A stretch of DNA of 5,524 nucleotides, taken from assembly GCA_002169685.1 (NCBI GenBank), contig NHJI01000034.1, positions 2,198 to 7,721 on the forward strand, written 5' to 3'. Below the pieces are notes generated by a model. It was not told where the DNA came from, did not search any database, and was given only the letters and a program-made list of their open reading frames with translations. Each line of letters opens with the position of its first letter. Positions within the stretch are counted from its first letter, which is position 1. This stretch comes from Rickettsiales bacterium TMED211 (GTDB lineage: Bacteria; Pseudomonadota; Alphaproteobacteria; TMED127). Positions 1 through 4,725 of the stretch are shown in pieces. Position numbers and translations under genes: made by a program.

Positions 1-446
1 ATATCAACCCAAGCTTGTGCGACTCCTGTTGCCTGTGTATGTCTGCCTTGCATGGCTTTTAGTTCTTTTTTTAATTGAACTGTAAGTTTTTCTTCATCTG
101 CTCCATCAACAAGCATTTGTAGTCCATTATCAAAAAAAGGGTCAGGAGTTTCTTGACCTTCTAATGCCATCATTCCATCTTTACGAGCAATACCTGCTAA
201 TTCAACAATCCTTGTTATTAATTCATCCATTTTTTTTATAGGTGGTTTAAACGCTTTTCCCATCGCTCCAAATGAACCAAGAAAAACTGGGAGGGGTGCC
301 GTATACATAACAGCAAAAAAAGAACCTCCGACCACAATTAATAAAGAAGGTACATCCACAAACATACCCAGACCTCCTGCAGAAACCATTGCACCTGCAA
401 TCATTCCTAATGTTCCAATAAAACCTATAAGTGAAGCTAAATCCAT
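1..446 (-). CDS. motA: Flagellar motor stator protein MotA/PomA (5' part, runs off left edge)
   Basis: Inner-membrane stator subunit that, with MotB/PomB, forms the ion channel driving flagellar rotation. The first 148 codons are visible, about 60% of a typical 250-residue MotA. The N-terminus MDLASLIGFIG, then GLGMFVDVPSLLIVVGGSFF (about 26-45), gives the first two membrane helices and the family signature. The cytoplasmic loop IARKDGMMALEGQE carries R88, K89, E96 and E99, matching in number the charged residues of Vibrio PomA that contact FliG; D31 also matches. This favours the PomA-like, possibly sodium-driven branch, though ion type is set largely by the B subunit, not seen here. Helices 3 and 4 and probably motB lie to the left. 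The start at 446 is chosen because the ATG at 460 is in another frame and stops after seven codons. GGAAAAG lies just upstream as a weak ribosome site. A sigma-54 element lies about 50 bases further upstream. Family assignment is secure. Confidence 0.95.
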   Translation of the reverse strand, partial: MDLASLIGFIGTLGMIAGAMVSAGGLGMFVDVPSLLIVVGGSFFAVMYTAPLPVFLGSFGAMGKAFKPPIKKMDELITRIVELAGIARKDGMMALEGQETPDPFFDNGLQMLVDGADEEKLTVQLKKELKAMQGRHTQATGVAQAWVD

Positions 447-496
447 AATATCTTTTCCATTAATATTTAATCATTAAATATATATTTATAATATCT

Positions 497-512
497 TGGT
501 ACAAAAACTGCA
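497..512 (+). promoter_or_regulatory. Candidate sigma-54 (-24/-12) promoter for the DUF1566 gene
   Basis: TGGTACA-N4-CTGCA matches the sigma-54 consensus TGGCACG-N4-TTGCW at 9 of 12 positions. The invariant GG (498-499) and GC (510-511) start 12 bases apart, as required. The predicted transcript starts near 523, giving a leader of about 77 bases before the ATG at 600. No convincing sigma-70 promoter is seen in this gap. Confidence 0.65.
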
Positions 513-524
513 ACTTTGATACCA
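509..524 (-). promoter_or_regulatory. Candidate sigma-54 (-24/-12) promoter for motA
   Basis: Reading the minus strand, TGGTATC-N4-TTGCA has a perfect -12 TTGCA and 9 of 12 consensus matches. Its GG is at 523-522 and its GC at 511-510, the same two base pairs used by the plus-strand promoter. Predicted start is near 498, a leader of about 52 bases before motA. Sigma-54 control of flagellar genes is common in proteobacteria. Confidence 0.7.
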
Positions 525-599
525 AAGTTGTTAAAATTAAATATTTAGTAATTTTTATGCATATAAAGTAAGATTTGTAAAGAAGTATAGGTTTATTTT

Positions 600-1070
600 A
601 TGATTGGATTATTTTTTAAAACCTTTTTTATTTTATTAATTGGCTTTTCAGATTGCTTTTCTAAAGATTTCATAGATAAGGGTCATTATATAATTGACCT
701 TAAAAATAGAGTTGAATGGTTAAAATGCTCGATAGGACAACAATGGGATGGTAAAACTTGTATTGGTGCTCCCGTTAAGGTGACTCTTAAAGAAGCAAAA
801 GTTCTTAAGTTGCAAGCAGGAGAAGAGTTAGGTGGTGAATGGCGACTTCCTGTGAAAGAAGAATTAATGAGCTTAATATGTATGGAATGCCCTTTAGTTA
901 AAATTAACCTTAATGTTTTTCCAGAAACACCCTCAGGTATATTTTGGTCTTCATCGAGAAATTGGTGGTCTCCTAAATTTTTTTGGTCCGTAAATTTTTA
1001 CACAGGTCATTCATATGGAAGATTTGTACCACAAAAAGAACTATTTGTTAGGTTTTTGAGGGATCGATGA
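600..1070 (+). CDS. Secreted Lcl/DUF1566-domain protein
   Basis: A 156-residue protein with a hydrophobic N-terminal signal (about 3-21, possible cleavage after CFS), so probably exported. The rest is one DUF1566 (Lcl C-terminal) domain: CSIGQQWDGKTCIG (43-56) with its two conserved cysteines, EWRLPVKEEL (80-89), FWSSS (115-119), WSVNFYTGHSYG (129-140) and the terminal VRFLR (150-154). The domain is related to lectin-like folds and occurs in secreted or surface proteins such as Legionella Lcl, an adhesin; its role here is not known. It is short, with no collagen-like or other added domain. It is divergent from motA and has its own sigma-54 element, so co-regulation with the flagellar motor is inferred. 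The last 30 bases overlap the convergent gene ending at 1041. Ribosome site is weak (AGAAG, 15 bases upstream). The domain call is secure, the function is not. Confidence 0.88.
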   Translation: MIGLFFKTFFILLIGFSDCFSKDFIDKGHYIIDLKNRVEWLKCSIGQQWDGKTCIGAPVKVTLKEAKVLKLQAGEELGGEWRLPVKEELMSLICMECPLVKINLNVFPETPSGIFWSSSRNWWSPKFFWSVNFYTGHSYGRFVPQKELFVRFLRDR

Positions 1071-1286
1071 CCTTTTATTGTAAAAATAAATTATTGTTTT
1101 TATAATAAAAGAAACACTCCCAAAAATAATTATCAATAAGGCAACATTCCAGGTGGTTATAAAAGACAAGTAATTTAATTGATCCGTTAAGGTTAAACTA
1201 ACTATAATCAAAAACAGAATACTAATAATAAAAAGTCTAATTATCATGCATGTTCTGCATGTTTTAGAATTATTTTTTCTTGACAT
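1041..1286 (-). CDS. Small two-helix membrane protein, unrecognised
   Basis: An 81-residue protein that I do not recognise. A basic N-terminus with a CRTC motif (Cys10 and Cys13) leads into hydrophobic helix 1 (about 14-33). A short polar loop, helix 2 (about 46-67) and a basic, proline-containing tail follow, so by the positive-inside rule both ends are probably cytoplasmic. Its ATG at 1286 lies 17 bases inside the end of the SPOR-domain gene, which suggests translational coupling and a shared transcript. The 3' end overlaps the convergent DUF1566 gene by 30 bases. The Cys pair next to the membrane could bind metal or form a disulphide, but there is no direct evidence. The coupled position and coherent topology support a real gene; low-complexity AT-rich sequence is the main reason for doubt. 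Confidence 0.6.
   Translation of the reverse strand: MSRKNNSKTCRTCMIIRLFIISILFLIIVSLTLTDQLNYLSFITTWNVALLIIIFGSVSFIIKTIIYFYNKRSSIPQKPNK
1072..1111 (+). terminator. AT-rich 15-bp stem-loop after the DUF1566 stop
   Basis: Arms 1072-1086 and 1097-1111 pair along all 15 positions in plus-strand RNA (one G-U pair), with a 10-base loop. The stem starts two bases after the TGA at 1068-1070, so it probably ends the DUF1566 transcript or protects its 3' end. It has only one G-C pair and no U tract, so it is not a classical intrinsic terminator. In minus-strand RNA the G-U becomes an A-C mismatch. It lies within the 3' coding part of the 81-residue gene. Confidence 0.4.
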
Positions 1287-1815
1287 AACACTCTATTTTA
1301 ATGGTTTTGCTATAATCACAAATTTCACTAGCTTTTTTAATTTCTTTTACTCCATAGACAAGTTTATGTATTTTATTATCTTTATTTGAAATAATTTTTA
1401 ATTTAAAATCCTTGAATTTTTTTCTGATTTTTAAATCAATTTCCTTTTTTATATCTTCAGCATTTTTTTTCATTGAAAAAGCACCAAATTGTATCAAAGC
1501 TATTTCTTTACTGGTTGGGGTAACATCCATTTTCTTTTCAATGCTTTTTATTTCCTTCGCTTTTTCATTTAATTTTCTACTACTTTCCTTTTTTATCTCC
1601 AAAATATCTTCATTTTTATCTAAATATAGTTCTTTTTCTTTACCAATAACTGATACTTTAGGATCAGAATTAGCAAAAGTTTTAGGTATTTCTTCTATAT
1701 CTACAATGGGAATATTTTCAGTTTTTTCATTATTTTCGTATGTCAAATTACCAACAATGAGGGAAAGCAAGCCCAAAGAAAAAAAAATAAAAAACAATGA
1801 TGCTATTCTATACAT
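1270..1815 (-). CDS. Membrane-anchored SPOR-domain protein
   Basis: A 181-residue protein with one N-terminal membrane helix (about 4-22), an acidic then lysine-rich linker (about 27-103), and a C-terminal SPOR domain (about 105-180). The domain opens with ALIQFGAFSMKKNAEDIKKEI (106-126), matching the family's VQxGAF pattern. It ends with the usual pair of cysteines (C166, C176) in SEICDYSKTIKIECYVK. SPOR domains bind denuded glycan strands of peptidoglycan, usually at the division septum, so this is a probable periplasm-facing cell-envelope or division protein of FtsN/DedD-like layout; which one cannot be said. Start: the frame is open upstream to a TAA but has no ATG, GTG or TTG before 1815, so this ATG is used; the ribosome site is poor. 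It overlaps the following 81-residue gene and is divergent from rpoN. The antisense frame across it (about 1412-1864) has no recognisable domain. Confidence 0.82.
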   Translation of the reverse strand: MYRIASLFFIFFSLGLLSLIVGNLTYENNEKTENIPIVDIEEIPKTFANSDPKVSVIGKEKELYLDKNEDILEIKKESSRKLNEKAKEIKSIEKKMDVTPTSKEIALIQFGAFSMKKNAEDIKKEIDLKIRKKFKDFKLKIISNKDNKIHKLVYGVKEIKKASEICDYSKTIKIECYVKKK

Positions 1816-1911
1816 AATAAAACTTTTAAATTTAAAAATAAAAAATACACCTGATAATACCTGATATCTTATAGATTAACTAGTTTAAAAAAATACTTTC
1901 ACTAACCTAAA

Positions 1912-1918
1912 CCTCCTT
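1912..1918 (-). promoter_or_regulatory. Orphan strong Shine-Dalgarno-like AAGGAGG
   Basis: A full AAGGAGG on the minus strand, followed nine bases later by GTG AAA GTA TTT TTT TAA (1902-1885), a possible five-codon leader about 70 bases before the SPOR gene. This is the strongest ribosome-site match in the window, yet it serves no long reading frame. It may be chance, a tiny leader peptide, or a regulatory site. Confidence 0.25.
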
Positions 1919-1923
1919 GTCAG

Positions 1924-1952
1924 TAATTTGACATGATGTGTGTGTCAAATTA
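1924..1952. promoter_or_regulatory. 10-bp inverted repeat between rpoN and the SPOR gene (candidate operator)
   Basis: TAATTTGACA (1924-1933) and TGTCAAATTA (1943-1952) are perfect inverted repeats with a 9-base spacer. Each arm contains a perfect -35-like TTGACA, one on each strand; the -10 partners are poor (TAAGTT at 1951-1956 for rpoN, TACTGA at 1925-1920 for the SPOR gene). A third half-site, TGTCA, is at 1918-1922. The element is 60 bases before rpoN and about 108 before the SPOR start. This 196-base gap also has an A9 tract (1969-1977) and a 10-base direct repeat ACCTGATA (1849-1856, 1859-1866). The regulator is not identifiable. Confidence 0.5.
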
Positions 1953-2011
1953 AGTTTTTGCAATTTTTAAAAAAAAAGTGTGAAATTAGATCATAAAGAA
2001 AGGAATTAGTT

Positions 2012-3469
2012 ATGCAAATATCACAAAATTTAAAACTCAGACAGAGTCAAACACTTGTTATGACTCCTCAATTACAACAAGCTATAAAACTTCTACAACT
2101 AAATAATATTGAACTATGTGAATTAGTTAATAAAGAATTAGAAGAAAACCCTTTCTTAGAAAATGAACAGGAAAGTAATGATGAAAAAAAAGTTGATGAA
2201 AAAGAAAATAATACTGAAAATTTATTAGATGCATTTGAAAGTGGAGAGTCAATATCTGATACCCCGACATCTGATGACTATGAAAATAGATGGGACCAAG
2301 ACATAAATCTCTCCTCCACATCAAACAACTATGAAACTATTGACCCTGGGTCAATTGCTGAACAAACAGTTTCTGAAAGAATAACACTGAAATCATTATT
2401 ACTGGAGCAAGCAGGTGTAGAGTTTAATTTGCCGAAAGAGAAAATAATTTCACAAATACTGATTGATTATATTGATCCATCCGGTTGGCTCACTAAAGAT
2501 CTAAAAGAGCTTCAAATTATTATTGGCTGTAATGAATCAGAAATAAATAGTGTGCTAATAAGATTACAAAAATTTGAGCCTACTGGTGTCTTTGCAAGAA
2601 ATTTAACTGAATGTTTGAAAATTCAACTTGACTATAAAGAACAACTATCTGATAGCATGGGTATTTTAATAGAAAATTTTGATTTATTAGCCGCAGGACA
2701 AATTAAAAATTTATGCAAAATATGCAACCTTACTGAAAAAGAATTAACTGAAAATATAAAACTCATAAAAAAACTTAACCCTAAACCAGGAACTAAATAT
2801 TCAGATTATAATGAGCCTATTTTTCAACCAGATGTGATAGTTAGAAATAAAAATGATAATTGGGAAGTAGAATTAAATAATAGCACATTACCTAAGATTA
2901 TCGTTAATGAAGACTATGCAAATGAGCTCGAAAAACTGAGTAAAATTGAAAATGATAAAAAATTTATATCAGAATCAGTCAATTCTGCTCGCTGGTTAAT
3001 TAAAGCAATTGAACAAAGGAATTTAACTACTTTAAAGATAAGTTCAGAGATCGTAGAACAACAAAAAGATTTTTTTGAAAAAGGTCTCTCACACCTAAAG
3101 CCAATGATTCTAAAGGATGTTGCTAAAAAGATTGGAATGCATGAGAGTACAGTAAGTAGGGTTACAACAAGTAAACTAATGTTGACACCCAGAGGAGTTT
3201 TTGAAATGAAACACTTCTTTAGTGCAACTATCAATAGTACTATTAAAGGTGAGACTCATTCTGCTGCATCAGTAAGAGAAACGCTCAAAAACTTAATTTC
3301 TAATGAACCACTTAATCAACCACTTTCAGATGAAATACTGGTCTCTAAACTACAAACTGAAGGTATTAACTTAGCCAGAAGGACTGTCGCGAAATACAGA
3401 GAACTAATGAATATACCTGCATCATCTGAAAGAAGAAAGATGATGAAGATACAAAGTATTCACCTTTAA
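2012..3469 (+). CDS. rpoN: RNA polymerase sigma-54 factor RpoN
   Basis: Alternative sigma factor that recognises -24/-12 promoters and needs an AAA+ enhancer-binding activator; it commonly controls flagellar and nitrogen genes. It is 485 residues, normal for the family. Region I (1-50) shows LKLRQSQTLVMTPQLQQAIKLLQL and ends at EENPFLE. An acidic, low-complexity region II (about 51-118) follows, then the core-binding region (about 120-305). The helix-turn-helix is at about 367-386 (LKDVAKKIGMHESTVSRVTT), followed by the signature LTPRGVFEMKHFF (391-403). The RpoN box ARRTVAKYRE (455-464), which reads the -24 element, is intact, so the protein should be functional. AGGA at 2001-2004, seven bases before the ATG, supports the start. 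The usual proteobacterial neighbours (lptB before, hpf and ptsN after) are absent; it is flanked by divergent and convergent genes and is apparently monocistronic. Four candidate target promoters lie in this window. Confidence 0.98.
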   Translation: MQISQNLKLRQSQTLVMTPQLQQAIKLLQLNNIELCELVNKELEENPFLENEQESNDEKKVDEKENNTENLLDAFESGESISDTPTSDDYENRWDQDINLSSTSNNYETIDPGSIAEQTVSERITLKSLLLEQAGVEFNLPKEKIISQILIDYIDPSGWLTKDLKELQIIIGCNESEINSVLIRLQKFEPTGVFARNLTECLKIQLDYKEQLSDSMGILIENFDLLAAGQIKNLCKICNLTEKELTENIKLIKKLNPKPGTKYSDYNEPIFQPDVIVRNKNDNWEVELNNSTLPKIIVNEDYANELEKLSKIENDKKFISESVNSARWLIKAIEQRNLTTLKISSEIVEQQKDFFEKGLSHLKPMILKDVAKKIGMHESTVSRVTTSKLMLTPRGVFEMKHFFSATINSTIKGETHSAASVRETLKNLISNEPLNQPLSDEILVSKLQTEGINLARRTVAKYRELMNIPASSERRKMMKIQSIHL

Positions 3470-3488
3470 AATTAGTTATAACTAATTT
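3469..3488. terminator. 20-bp perfect palindrome at the rpoN end (possible bidirectional terminator)
   Basis: AAATTAGT-TATA-ACTAATTT is a perfect palindrome starting on the last base of the rpoN stop codon and covering the last codons of the convergent 73-residue gene. As RNA it forms an 8-bp stem with a TATA loop on either strand. The minus-strand side is followed by a short T run (TTTT counting the arm), the plus side by none. Its position between convergent genes suggests shared transcription termination; the weak AT stem lowers confidence. Confidence 0.45.
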
Positions 3489-3693
3489 CTGTATCACAAG
3501 GTGGATCAACAAATGATACTTCATTATTGCAAATCTCATGTTGTAATATCTCTTTAGGCTCGGGTTTTTTGTCAAACTCTTCTAATATTTCTTTAGTAGC
3601 ATTTTTAGTAAAATATTCTATTTGTTGTTTTGTATAACCGTCTTTAATAAATTCCCTAATTGTAGGTTTAAGAATATTAATTATTTCCCGCAT
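3472..3693 (-). CDS. Hypothetical 73-residue protein
   Basis: Not recognised. It encodes a soluble, charged, largely helical protein: MREIINILKPTIREFIKDGY, then TKQQIEYFTKNATKEILEEF (21-40), then a proline- and acid-rich tail with two cysteines (C55, C66). There is no signal peptide or membrane helix. The first 40 residues read like a small two-helix domain; the amphipathic pattern and mixed composition look more like real coding sequence than the low-complexity antisense frames nearby. It converges on rpoN, with two bases between the stop codons. The nearest ribosome-like site, AGGA, is 13 bases from the ATG, which is long. A TATAAT sequence lies at 3747-3742, so it may have its own promoter, apart from the sigma-54-linked genes upstream. 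Confidence 0.5.
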   Translation of the reverse strand: MREIINILKPTIREFIKDGYTKQQIEYFTKNATKEILEEFDKKPEPKEILQHEICNNEVSFVDPPCDTEISYN

Positions 3694-3721
3694 ATTGTTT
3701 TTTAAATCCTGATGTAAATTT

Positions 3722-3749
3722 AGTATTAATTTTAATCGAAAATTATACT
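3722..3749. promoter_or_regulatory. Hairpin with TATAAT box before the 73-residue gene
   Basis: On the minus strand TATAAT (3747-3742) is a perfect -10 hexamer, with a predicted start near 3735 and a leader of about 42 bases. No -35 is found at 16-18 bases; TTGAAT (3773-3768) is 20 bases away. The box lies in an inverted repeat, AGTATTAATTTT (3722-3733) and AAAATTATACT (3739-3749), with one bulge and a 5-base loop. AT-rich chance similarity is possible. Confidence 0.3.
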
Positions 3750-3755
3750 CTTGAA

Positions 3756-3794
3756 ACTCATTTTTTTATTCAAAAAAGATTAATTTAAATGAGT
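3756..3794 (-). terminator. Nested stem-loop at the end of the 63-residue gene
   Basis: Arms ACTCATTT (3756-3763) and AAATGAGT (3787-3794) enclose an inner T6/A6 hairpin (3762-3777). The structure overlaps the stop codon at 3782-3780 and lies before the 73-residue gene, so it could end the 63-residue transcript. There is no U tract on its 3' side, so strength is uncertain. Confidence 0.35.
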
Positions 3795-3971
3795 ATTTAG
3801 TTCTTTTAAATTTTTTAAATTATGACAAGCGCTATCTAAATAATGCGTAATTGGATATGTTTCTTTTTTGCTTTGTTTATTAGACTTATCAAAATGTATG
3901 ATTTCAACTAGAGGTGAAACCATGGATTTCAATTTGCTTGTTTCAAAATTAATTTTTTTTTCATGTATCAT
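3780..3971 (-). CDS. Hypothetical 63-residue protein behind a sigma-54 element
   Basis: Not recognised. A small soluble protein, MIHEKKINFETSKLKSMVSP..., basic overall, rich in Lys, Asn and His, with one cysteine (C49) and no signal or membrane segment. An in-frame ATG at 3977 exists, but the ribosome site GGAG (3982-3979) is only two bases from it and seven bases from the ATG at 3971, so 3971 is preferred. The predicted sigma-54 transcript start (about 3987) gives a leader of about 16 bases that just holds that ribosome site, a tidy fit that supports both. It lies 57 bases after the transglycosylase on the same strand. Expression with flagellar genes is inferred; a motility-related or regulatory small protein is possible, but nothing in the sequence shows which. 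Confidence 0.6.
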   Translation of the reverse strand: MIHEKKINFETSKLKSMVSPLVEIIHFDKSNKQSKKETYPITHYLDSACHNLKNLKELNTHLN

Positions 3972-3978
3972 AGTCATT

Positions 3979-3982
3979 CTCC
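3979..3982 (-). promoter_or_regulatory. Ribosome site deciding the 63-residue gene start
   Basis: TGGAG on the minus strand; GGAG ends seven bases before the ATG at 3971 but abuts the ATG at 3977, so it selects the downstream start. Confidence 0.6.
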
Positions 3983-3997
3983 ATTCGATAATAAATC

Positions 3998-4013
3998 TGC
4001 ACTTTATATGCCA
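3998..4013 (-). promoter_or_regulatory. Candidate sigma-54 (-24/-12) promoter for the 63-residue gene
   Basis: TGGCATA-N4-GTGCA matches 9 of 12 consensus positions, with GG (4012-4011) and GC (4000-3999) starting 12 bases apart. The predicted start is near 3987. It sits in the 57-base gap after the transglycosylase stop, where a promoter would be expected if the small gene were separately controlled. Confidence 0.6.
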
Positions 4014-4028
4014 AAATTGCTTTAAGCT

Positions 4029-4715
4029 TTAAATATCTCCATGTGCAGACTTTTTAAGTTCACGTCTAAAAAAATCAACTTTTTCTTTATTTTGTAAATA
4101 AAATTCACTTTCAAAATTTTTTGTAATTTTGATTTTTTGACTAAAACTTCTTTTTGATTCTTTTTGTTTAAAAGAATACTTTTTTTGTCTTTCAATTTTC
4201 CAATTTTTATGAACTTTCATTAAATATTTCCTCATTCTATCTGGATTTGAAGAATGGTATCTTGAAATAGCAATATTCCAGCTTTTATACTTTTGGTATA
4301 AACTAACTAAAAATTTAGCTGCCCATTCAACATTCTTATCTGGATCTAAAAAACTATTCAAATCTTCAAAAGATTTTTTATGATATTTATAATTTATTTG
4401 CATACAGCCAATATCAATATTATTAACTTCATTATCAATTTTTTCTTGAAGAAAATTTTTTGTATTTTCTAGACTATCGAATACAAAGCTTTTTCCAGAA
4501 ACATTGAGAGACCAGGGCCAGGACACGAAAGCTCCATCAACTGTTCTTCCTGTTTCTGTTAAAGAAATAGCTGATAGTAATTTATGAGGAATTTTATATT
4601 TTTTTTCCACCAATTCTATGGAAGTTGAGCATTTTTTTTTACTCATCGCATTTGAATCAAAAGAAAAAAAAATTATAGAAATTTGTATTATTAAAAAGAT
4701 AAAATTTTTTTTCAT
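4029..4715 (-). CDS. Exported SLT-family lytic transglycosylase, flagellar type
   Basis: Cleaves the glycan strands of peptidoglycan in the periplasm, forming 1,6-anhydro ends. At 228 residues it has a signal peptide (1-23, MKKNFIFLII... cleaved after SNA), then an SLT domain: IPHKLLSAISLTETGR (42-57) with catalytic Glu54, WPWSLNV (66-72), IDIGCMQINYKYH (100-112), a Trp-Ala-Ala-Lys-Phe-Leu helix, and AISRYHSSNP (149-158). The WPW...IDxGCMQ form is typical of transglycosylases near motility genes in alphaproteobacteria, such as SltF, which makes the gap for the flagellar rod. A basic, low-complexity tail (about 170-228) has no known domain and may bind wall or partner. Start: a TTG at 4730 would add five residues but lies in the -12 element; ATG 4715 begins a clean signal peptide. 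It follows the M23 gene by 48 bases. Family secure; flagellar role inferred. Confidence 0.9.
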   Translation of the reverse strand: MKKNFIFLIIQISIIFFSFDSNAMSKKKCSTSIELVEKKYKIPHKLLSAISLTETGRTVDGAFVSWPWSLNVSGKSFVFDSLENTKNFLQEKIDNEVNNIDIGCMQINYKYHKKSFEDLNSFLDPDKNVEWAAKFLVSLYQKYKSWNIAISRYHSSNPDRMRKYLMKVHKNWKIERQKKYSFKQKESKRSFSQKIKITKNFESEFYLQNKEKVDFFRRELKKSAHGDI

Positions 4716-4725
4716 ATCAGTAAAT

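Larger units (their letters stand above)
496..525. repeat. 30-bp imperfect palindrome containing both divergent sigma-54 promoters
   Basis: The element is centred between 510 and 511. Its outer arms are TTGGTA (496-501) and TACCAA (520-525), and its core is TGCA (509-512). Each strand reads TTGGTA-N8-TGCA. A second, offset inverted repeat, CAACTTT/AAAGTTG (511-517 and 524-530, 6-base loop), overlaps its right half. The palindrome could alternatively be an operator for a dimeric regulator, but the sigma-54 spacing on both strands is exact. Confidence 0.8.

Noticed and set aside
458..460. ATG at 460 as the motA start
   Set aside because: It is in another frame and reaches a stop after seven codons.
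600..662. Lipoprotein signal (Cys19) in the DUF1566 protein
   Set aside because: The residues before the Cys are FSD, which do not fit a lipobox; a plain signal peptide is more likely.
1412..1864. A 150-codon plus-strand frame
   Set aside because: It is antisense to the SPOR-domain gene, is Phe/Ser/Ile-rich low-complexity sequence, and has no domain; the minus frame has a clear SPOR signature.
1849..1866. Direct repeat ACCTGATA at 10-base spacing
   Set aside because: Only two copies in AT-rich spacer and no link to a promoter at proper spacing; probably chance.
2001..2016. A GG/GC pair with sigma-54 spacing at the rpoN start (AGGAATT-N4-ATGCA)
   Set aside because: The GG belongs to the Shine-Dalgarno and the GC to the start codon region; only 7 of 12 match and the predicted start would be inside the gene.
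2127..2324. Minus-strand frame inside rpoN
   Set aside because: Antisense to the acidic region of an unmistakable RpoN; the composition is His/Phe-rich and has no family pattern.
2914..3234. 106-codon minus-strand frame inside rpoN
   Set aside because: Antisense to the conserved core and helix-turn-helix of RpoN; no domain or ribosome site.
3366..3575. Minus-strand frame spanning the rpoN end
   Set aside because: It covers the RpoN box in antisense and overlaps the better-composed 73-residue frame.
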